A DNA stretch of 64,000 nucleotides from Evansella halocellulosilytica (GTDB lineage: Bacteria; Bacillota; Bacilli; Bacillales; Salisediminibacteriaceae): the NCBI RefSeq assembly GCF_002335745.1, contig NZ_NIST01000001.1:4385410-4449409 (forward strand), read 5' to 3'. Every line of letters starts with the position of its first letter. Position 1 is the stretch's first letter. The position numbers and the translations under genes are program-made. Positions 58,476-64,000 of the stretch are shown here, in pieces. The notes under the pieces were generated by a model. The model ran no database searches, was not told the DNA's origin, and saw nothing but the letters and a program-made list of their open reading frames with translations.

Positions 58476-58549
58476 GGCTTCCTCCTACGAATAACTTATA
58501 GAATCTACCTTTCAAAACAACTCGACCTACTATACTATTTCTATCCTAT

Positions 58550-59257
58550 TTAGGGGAAATTTCCTAAATAATCGGGTTGAACGAGTTCCTCGGTTACGAC
58601 TCCTTCACTATTAACTGAAACATAGTATGCTTTCGCATTCGGACGCGAGCTTACAACCTTTCGAATTCGTTGATCAACATAATGTAGAGCAACGCCGTCA
58701 TCAGCTGCAACACCTGCTCCAATCTTCTTCATTTGGATAAGTTTATGATATGACGGTCTTCGCTCTTTTTCGCTATCATAATGCGGACAATTGCTTCCTT
58801 TTATATAACCGAGACAATGAATAGGTTTGAGATGATCACCAAAAGAATCCGTCAATCCTTGTTCAAACCAGCATATCGACCCTGCACTTAAGCCTGCTAA
58901 GATCGTCCCTTGTTCCCAAGCTTTATTTAATATGTTGTCTAACTGCCAGTCCTTCCATAAGGCTAGTAAATTTTTCGTATTTCCTCCTCCAACATAAATA
59001 ATATCTTTTTCGAGAACAAAATCCTCTATGTCTCGTGTCGATGGTTTAAATAATGATAGATGTGAAGGTTCACATTCAAAGTGCTTAAATGAGGAATAAA
59101 ACCTTGAAATATAGTTTTCTGAATCTCCACTTGCAGTTGGAAGAAAACATACTTTTGGATTCTCTTTTGGTGATTGTTGCAGCATATAATTATCTAGTAA
59201 TAAATTATTTGGTTCCATCGAAAAACCGCCGCCACCTAATGCAATGATTTGCCGCAA
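58550..59257 (-). CDS. Peptidase S51 family protein (dipeptidase E-like)
   Basis: A 235-aa member of the peptidase E/cyanophycinase family. The nucleophile elbow AGLSAGSICWFEQG (Ser near 119), the N-terminal GGGGFSMEPNN and IIYVGGGNTKNLL near 80 and DDGVALHY near 195 fit. Serine peptidase acting on short Asp- or Glu-containing peptides in characterised members. The start is TTG at 59257. Transcribed with its neighbours or alone; not clear. Confidence 0.88.
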   Translation of the reverse strand: MRQIIALGGGGFSMEPNNLLLDNYMLQQSPKENPKVCFLPTASGDSENYISRFYSSFKHFECEPSHLSLFKPSTRDIEDFVLEKDIIYVGGGNTKNLLALWKDWQLDNILNKAWEQGTILAGLSAGSICWFEQGLTDSFGDHLKPIHCLGYIKGSNCPHYDSEKERRPSYHKLIQMKKIGAGVAADDGVALHYVDQRIRKVVSSRPNAKAYYVSVNSEGVVTEELVQPDYLGNFP

Positions 59258-59340
59258 TTTCCATTCCTTCTTTCAAGAGATTGTGAAAATATCGTACTCT
59301 TTTTCATTCGCCATACTTTTACAAAATCCTGTAAATATGT

Positions 59341-59527
59341 GTGTTACCTGAATCCGTGATAACCGTGTTGATATGCCATACATCTACTCGCTTTCCGCGG
59401 GCAAGGGCTTCAGCTTCCTCGGGCAAATCGTCCTGCGGGATCTTCTGCTCCTGCGGTTACTCGTCGCACAAGAGAAAGCTCTTGCTTTTCCCGCAGGAGT
59501 CTCGTAGATTCCTGTCATATCCAACGA
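59341..59527 (+). repeat. MITE-like dispersed repeat, copy E
   Basis: Opens with ACCTGAATCCGTGATAACCG and TTGATATGCCATACATCTAC, which match (inverted) the right end of copy A, then CGCTTTCCGCGGGC. The far end GCCCGCAGGAGTC-like (CCCGCAGGAGTCTCGTAGAT, CCTGTCATATCCAA) is an imperfect inverted repeat of the start, so the copy looks complete and MITE-like. The surrounding stretch 59258-59906 has no gene. Confidence 0.75.
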
Positions 59528-59906
59528 TACTCTTCTGTATTACTGTTTTTAAGCTTACTAAATAAGCCTCACAATAAAATGCTTTTTGTAAGCTGCAAAA
59601 ATGAGATGATCACAAAGAAGGGTTAGGTTGAAAAAGCTGAATATATTCGCTTAAATGTTAGAAACCACGGACTATGATTACCAAATTTCAAATATAGTCT
59701 GCGAGCGTGTGATACCATCTTCGATGTTAGAGTTATTAAATTCACTTCATTCCTAAACAAGTTCCAATGTACTGTTCAGAGGCTTGCTTCTATTAAATAT
59801 TATTTACACTGTTTCAGCTTCCGGAGTAAAGCTTCATTTTACCTACTCTTCTCATCGTCGCGTTTTGTTTGTAGGATCATATCATCTTTATACAAAAGTG
59901 AAACCA

Positions 59907-60116
59907 TTAATTGTTTTTCAAAGAATCAAGCTTCCTATTCATCTCTTTTATTTCATTTAACATTTCTTGTTGCAGCCTTAATTGTTCTATTCTTAATTTA
60001 GCCGCCTCCTCAACTATTTGTTCATTTTTTTCTAAATTCGATGAAGATTTTCTAATTGCAAAGATAACGACAACGATAAAAACAATCATTAATATTCCGT
60101 AATAAATAATGTCCAC
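59907..60116 (-). CDS. Small single-pass membrane protein with coiled coil
   Basis: A 69-aa protein: one N-terminal transmembrane helix (about 4-24), then a charged amphipathic helix likely to form a coiled coil (EEAAKLRIEQLRLQQEMLNE). The GTG at 60116 is preceded by GAGGTG at 6 nt; the first GTG of the frame (60125) overlaps that site. It lies 26 nt after the next gene upstream, also a membrane-anchored coiled-coil protein, so the two may act together. Function unknown. Confidence 0.65.
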   Translation of the reverse strand: MDIIYYGILMIVFIVVVIFAIRKSSSNLEKNEQIVEEAAKLRIEQLRLQQEMLNEIKEMNRKLDSLKNN

Positions 60117-60142
60117 TTCGATCACCTCATGTAACTTTTATT

Positions 60143-60850
60143 TTAATGAGCGTTCCAATCAGTAATAAAAATACCTGTCCATATGATCTCATCACTACTA
60201 TTTGCAGCTTCAATAACTATTTCTTCCTGAATTGGGACTTCGCTTAATGTTTTATACCAAATTCGTTCATCTTTACCGATGTTCATAATTTCCCCTTCGT
60301 ACTCTTGGGAATCAATCAATAGCATCATTACTTCAATCTCATCATCAGTGATAGCACCACCGATAATAAAACCATTATCACTCGTTCTAGGCGGCGCGAT
60401 GTTCACCTCATTCCTTAATGTTGACTCACTTAGTGGAAGTATTAAAACAGGTCCATTTCCTTCAGGTTTAATCATAAGCAAAGTAATCGAGTCCGTTTCA
60501 TAGAGCAGGAGTAGATCATCATCGTGATGACCTTTAAATTGAACATCTTCAGATTCTTGGTTGAAAAATACATCAAAAATGAGTTCGTTTTGAAAGATTT
60601 CTATATACGTTTCAGTTCTAGAATGTTCATTAGAATGCTTCACTTCCATGACTTCTCGGTCTTTTTCGATTTCTAATCTCGACAACTCTATTTGTAATTC
60701 AAGATTCTCTTTTTCAAGCTGTTCAATCTTTTCTTTATATTCTATATCATTATCTTCCTTCACTTCTTGATTTTCAGGTTCTCTAAAAAAGAAAAATACA
60801 GCTCCTATAACAACAACAATTGCGATAAAACTTAAGTATTCTTTTTTCAT
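60143..60850 (-). CDS. Membrane-anchored coiled-coil protein, unknown function
   Basis: A 235-aa protein with a transmembrane helix or uncleaved signal at about 6-24, a coiled coil at about 30-75 (KEKIEQLEKENLELQIELSR) and an acidic extracellular domain of about 150 residues with probable beta structure. No family recognised. The start at 60850 follows GGAGGGGGGAG; the open frame to 60886 has none. Probably in operon with the small protein downstream. Confidence 0.65.
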   Translation of the reverse strand: MKKEYLSFIAIVVVIGAVFFFFREPENQEVKEDNDIEYKEKIEQLEKENLELQIELSRLEIEKDREVMEVKHSNEHSRTETYIEIFQNELIFDVFFNQESEDVQFKGHHDDDLLLLYETDSITLLMIKPEGNGPVLILPLSESTLRNEVNIAPPRTSDNGFIIGGAITDDEIEVMMLLIDSQEYEGEIMNIGKDERIWYKTLSEVPIQEEIVIEAANSSDEIIWTGIFITDWNAH

Positions 60851-60923
60851 TTTCACTCCCCCCTCCTTGATTACCAACTCCTCCATAGCAAATCTAGAAA
60901 CCGTAGTTCCTTTCTATTATATT

Positions 60924-61682
60924 TCACCTCGTAACCTGCTTTGAGATCTCATCGATCATCGAGTTTGCAAATTCAGTCAACTCATTATTATTAAAACTGA
61001 TTGAATCAATTTTTTGTCCTTTGTATACATATAAAAAATGGTTTACAAGCTTCCTATATTGTCCAGGAAGATTAGCAACAGCCCATTCTCCCGCTTCAGC
61101 CTTTGACGAGACAGCTCCTTCTTTTAAATAATACAAAACCCTGCATAAATTCAAGGTGAAATATACAGGATTGTCTCCAATCTTGGCCGGCGCATCTTTT
61201 ATATCATTTACGATTGAATCAATATAATATTTTTGCTCAATCGGTTTAAATATTTTCTTTATTTCTTCTCCATACAAAGTCATGCCACGTTCATATGTAA
61301 CAACGATATGGCCTGCTAAATCAGGGTCATCAAAACCATCTCCACCGCAAACATAATTTTTGTCAGTCAAATATTGAGAATGAAAGTAATGAAGTTCAAA
61401 CGGGGTCGGGTGGACAAAATGGTGTAAATAGTCCTCCAAAATGATACTCATCTCTAACTGATTTTTCCTGCCCCGAGTTACATTTAGGAATTCGTTCACA
61501 ATACATTTCTTCTTTTCATATGGTATTTTATTTTTTATGATAACTAGAAGGTCGACATCACTTTTATCAGGATTAAAACAGCCCATCGCTAATGATCCAT
61601 GTAAATACACACCGACTAAGTTTTCGTCTAACCTTTCTCTAAAAACATGAACAATTTTATTTAAATAGGCTTGTATGTCCAA
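60924..61682 (-). CDS. AadA-like aminoglycoside/nucleotide adenylyltransferase
   Basis: A 252-aa protein with the N-terminal nucleotidyltransferase motif VYLHGSLAMGCFNPDKSDVD (Gly-Ser and the Asp pair near 25-44) and a C-terminal helical domain of the AadA type (DUF4111-like), with NLCRVLYYLKEGAVSSKAEAG near 175-195 (abbreviated by family). AadA/ANT(9) enzymes adenylylate streptomycin or spectinomycin. Whether this one gives resistance is unknown; many chromosomal relatives do not. Start TTG at 61682, weak ribosome binding site. Confidence 0.85.
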   Translation of the reverse strand: MDIQAYLNKIVHVFRERLDENLVGVYLHGSLAMGCFNPDKSDVDLLVIIKNKIPYEKKKCIVNEFLNVTRGRKNQLEMSIILEDYLHHFVHPTPFELHYFHSQYLTDKNYVCGGDGFDDPDLAGHIVVTYERGMTLYGEEIKKIFKPIEQKYYIDSIVNDIKDAPAKIGDNPVYFTLNLCRVLYYLKEGAVSSKAEAGEWAVANLPGQYRKLVNHFLYVYKGQKIDSISFNNNELTEFANSMIDEISKQVTR

Positions 61683-61784
61683 ATACGATCAACTCACTTA
61701 TAACAATACATTTAGATTACATATTGCAATACAAAAGTCCGTTAGCATGAACACGAATTTATTTCTGTCACATAAATAAGACCT

Positions 61785-62495
61785 TTAATTCTTTTTCACA
61801 ACATATGTAATCGCATTTGTTTTTAACAAAATAGTGGTTCCATTTCTTGTGATCTGAAATTTCAGTGGTTTTACTAGAGACGTCAGCACTTTCCACTCTT
61901 GATCTTGATATACTTGATTTAACTTCTCCATCATGGTAGGTGTCGAAAAATTCAATTCCATCATCGGTTCCATATGTTCATTTGTCTCAACATTGATTTC
62001 CTCGACCTCTGAGTTCACAATAATGCAATTTATGCCATGAGATTTAGTCCCATGAGACATTTGCTGAAGAACTTCGTCTAGTTGATGTTCTGATGCTAAA
62101 TGTTCAAGCGAGGATACGGCTACAATAAAATCGTATTCTTGATTGCTAATCTCAAATGTTGCAATATCGCTCTTCTCAGCTTGAATAACCTGTTCGACAC
62201 CAAACTGTTCGCTATATTTTTTTAAGTTCGTAATTGCAGAATCTAAAAAATCGACACAAACAACATGACTTGACGAGTTTCTTAACGCTTGCGCGATCGG
62301 AATACTGTTTCTTCCAACACCACAGCCTAAATCAAGAACTTTGACTTCTTTTTTTCCGGTAAAACGAGGCAGCAAATCGACCACGGTTTTTACTGGTTTA
62401 TGAAGCCAAGTTCCTTTTTTAAACAATTCATGCTCTGTATAGCACACATCGTGATAAGTCTTTTCTTCAAGACGAATGCGTTCCAATCGATCCAT
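61785..62495 (-). CDS. Class I SAM-dependent methyltransferase
   Basis: A 236-aa methyltransferase. Motif I VLDLGCGVGRNSIPIAQAL near residues 54-72 is the SAM site, followed by VVCVDFLDSAI (motif II) and FIVAVSSLEHLASE (motif IV region). The layout recalls the TehB/Mg-protoporphyrin-like group; the substrate is unknown. The start at 62495 is preferred because GTGGGGT stands 6 nt upstream; an open frame extends to 62555 into the ASCH gene. Confidence 0.82.
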   Translation of the reverse strand: MDRLERIRLEEKTYHDVCYTEHELFKKGTWLHKPVKTVVDLLPRFTGKKEVKVLDLGCGVGRNSIPIAQALRNSSSHVVCVDFLDSAITNLKKYSEQFGVEQVIQAEKSDIATFEISNQEYDFIVAVSSLEHLASEHQLDEVLQQMSHGTKSHGINCIIVNSEVEEINVETNEHMEPMMELNFSTPTMMEKLNQVYQDQEWKVLTSLVKPLKFQITRNGTTILLKTNAITYVVKKN

Positions 62496-62515
62496 CACTT
62501 TACCCCACTTCATAT

Positions 62516-62860
62516 TTACTTGAGCAGCTTTACTGAAATTGCTAATGTTCCCCACATCTGTTCTTGTTCTTTCGAATAAATGTCATACGTGCGCATGACC
62601 ATTTCATCGATCGTTCGCTCTTCAGCAGCGAATTTTCCAGCAGGTATTGCTTCATACATCTCTCTAAACGTTCCATATCGGTCTAAAGCTATAATCTCCA
62701 CATTTAAAGATTCATCTCCTTCAGGAAGCTTACTAAATTGAATCTGATCACCAACCTCTACATTTCTTCTCTTTTCATCATTTAATCGCACTTCAACTGT
62801 TTTTTTGCCAGACTTCATTGCTTGAAAAGGTTCGTCAAATAGGCGCATTTTATGAATCAC
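62516..62860 (-). CDS. ASCH-domain protein
   Basis: A 114-aa ASCH (PUA-like RNA-binding) protein: RLFDEPFQAMKSGKKTVEVR near the N-terminus, NDEKRRNVEVGDQIQF and a closing WGTLAISV. ASCH proteins are thought to bind RNA or act on modified nucleosides; one E. coli member (YqfB) hydrolyses N4-acetylcytidine. GTG at 62860 lies 8 nt after AGGAG and is the likely start. The stop is 20 nt before the methyltransferase start, suggesting an operon. Confidence 0.82.
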   Translation of the reverse strand: MIHKMRLFDEPFQAMKSGKKTVEVRLNDEKRRNVEVGDQIQFSKLPEGDESLNVEIIALDRYGTFREMYEAIPAGKFAAEERTIDEMVMRTYDIYSKEQEQMWGTLAISVKLLK

Positions 62861-63079
62861 GTGAACTTCTCCTCTATTCATGTAATTTATTAATATCCGC
62901 GTAAAAACGGACAGTTTACCATATCCGGATTATATCATATTTACCTATATTTTCTAATGATTCAGAATTCTATTCGACAATAAAGAGCTTCAATTTTATA
63001 GTAATTTTTACACAATTCGGTTATTTGGACACTTACTCAAACAAAGTCACCAACCTCCATTTGCAAAGGCACTGAACAA

Positions 63080-63125
63080 GAAAAGCGCAAGCGACCTCGA
63101 GCGAGTCGGCGCTGGAGCTAGACAA
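63080..63125 (+). repeat. Short dispersed Bacillus repeat (GCGCAAGCG ... GGCGCTGGAGCTAGACA)
   Basis: The segment AGAAAAGCGCAAGCG ... GGCGCTGGAGCTAGACA is a short sequence I recall as common between genes in several Bacillus genomes. Only one copy is in this window. The surrounding stretch 62861-63165 has no gene. Confidence 0.5.
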
Positions 63126-63165
63126 TTATCCAAGAGAAAAATTATATCCTTTCTTATTTTTCAAC

Positions 63166-63208
63166 AAAAACCACCTCTCCTGTCACAACATGTGACAAGA
63201 TGAGGTGG
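63166..63208 (-). terminator. Terminator of the RND efflux gene
   Basis: On the minus strand CCACCTCATCTTGTCACA pairs with TGTGACAGGAGAGGTGG (small bulge), followed by TTTTTG; 20 nt after the stop codon. Confidence 0.85.
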
Positions 63209-63227
63209 CTTCTCTAACTAAAAATCC

Positions 63228-64000
63228 TTATTTATCCTTTTTCCGGTTATTCCTGTCTTTATTTAATACGTCCTCTAATAAATCTAACAATTCATCTCTA
63301 GAGACCTTGTTGTTATCTTCATCTACTTGATCAGGAGATTGTTCTTCGTATTCATACTCAATGTGATCTTCTTGATCGTCATATTCAATGACATCAGATT
63401 TTTCACTGTAATCTTGCTCAGATATCTCGTGGTACGTGTCGTAACGATCCGTTCCTTCATCAAGATATTGCTCTTCATCGTTCTCAGGTAGAGCTCTTCG
63501 GTTTGCATCTTCTTCCTTTGAATACTTTTCATCAATTAAATACGCTGGAATGAGCTCTCCATCCGGTGTGACATATTTACGATTTAAGTTTCTCGTTTCA
63601 CGATCGAAGAAACTGTAGATAACCGGTATAAAGACTAGTGTTAAGAAAGTTGAACTAATGAGCCCGCCGATTACTGTAATCGCCATCGGTTGTTGAATTT
63701 CTGAACCTTCTCCCATTCCTAGTGCTAATGGAACTAACCCTAAAATTGTTGTTAATGAAGTCATTAAGATTGGTCGCGCACGGTGCTTAACACCTTCGAC
63801 AATAGCGTCATAACTGCGCATGCCTGATTCTTTCAATTTGTTAATGTAATCAACTAATACGATCGCATTATTAACAACAATACCGGCTAAGACAATTAAT
63901 CCAATAAACGCCATCACACTTAATGGTGTTAACGTGAATGTTAATCCTAACGCAACCCCAATAACGACTAATGGAACACTGAACATAATCACAAATGGAT
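63228..64000 (-). CDS. RND efflux transporter (SwrC/AcrB-like), C-terminal part
   Basis: About 257 C-terminal residues of a resistance-nodulation-division pump; the frame is open to the right edge. The AcrB-type block SVMAFIGLIVLAGIVVNNAI, the following VDYINKLKESGM and the helix pair LTTILGLVPLALGMGEG / GGLISSTFLTLVFIPVIYS are the last transmembrane helices. In Bacillus the likely orthologue is SwrC, which exports surfactin and other amphiphiles. After the last helix comes an unusually long acidic tail of about 120 residues rich in Glu, Asp and Tyr. Confidence 0.92.
   Translation of the reverse strand, partial: PFVIMFSVPLVVIGVALGLTFTLTPLSVMAFIGLIVLAGIVVNNAIVLVDYINKLKESGMRSYDAIVEGVKHRARPILMTSLTTILGLVPLALGMGEGSEIQQPMAITVIGGLISSTFLTLVFIPVIYSFFDRETRNLNRKYVTPDGELIPAYLIDEKYSKEEDANRRALPENDEEQYLDEGTDRYDTYHEISEQDYSEKSDVIEYDDQEDHIEYEYEEQSPDQVDEDNNKVSRDELLDLLEDVLNKDRNNRKKDK

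Overview
The window looks like the chromosome of a low-GC, spore-forming Firmicute of the family Bacillaceae, probably a halo- or alkaliphilic relative of Bacillus halodurans. This is an inference from the B. subtilis-like order of the hem, lon, clpX, tig and rph genes, the sporulation genes (spoVID, ysxE, gerM, spoIIP), a valS T-box, a Bacillus-type group II intron and families of dispersed palindromic repeats. Almost every gene is on the minus strand. || Layout. 1-400: 5' part of a group II intron sitting just after the terminator of a GGDEF gene (439-2133). 2.5-13.6 kb: folC, then a block that separates folC from valS: two RimK-like ATP-grasp ligases, two convergent endospore-appendage-like (DUF3992) genes, an orphan glycine betaine-binding lipoprotein, liaFSR with a LiaI-like small membrane protein, a histidine phosphatase and D-amino acid transaminase. 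13.8-27.7 kb: valS with T-box, spore coat genes (ysxE, an unassigned gene, spoVID), an eight-unit 21-bp minisatellite, and the haem operon hemA-hemX-hemC-hemD-hemB-hemL, which together make uroporphyrinogen III from glutamyl-tRNA. 28-34.7 kb: small membrane proteins, an IS1182 remnant, a polar amino acid ABC transporter and an intact IS4-family element inserted in a 41-bp palindrome. 34.7-45.4 kb: ysxC, lonA, lonB, clpX, tig, ysoA (protein quality control). 45.8-47.0 kb: a tRNA-Gly/tRNA-Arg operon holding two tandem arrays of truncated tRNA genes, the most unusual feature here. 47.1-52 kb: ysnB, ysnA, rph, gerM and a spoIIP paralogue. 52.2-63 kb: a chemoreceptor and an islet of single-gene accessory functions (two nucleotidyltransferases, Nudix, DinB, HAD, hydrolases, deaminase, methyltransferase, ASCH), several of them broken. 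63.2-64 kb: the C-terminal end of an RND efflux pump running off the right edge. || The strongest candidate for something undescribed is the tRNA locus. Behind one good promoter lie three 150-bp units, each starting with the 5' 31 nt of tRNA-Gly, then the intact tRNA-Gly, then four ~125-bp units starting with the 5' 17 nt of tRNA-Arg, then the intact tRNA-Arg and a terminator. Both unit types carry a related hairpin-like spacer, which also occurs alone near 40.55 kb.
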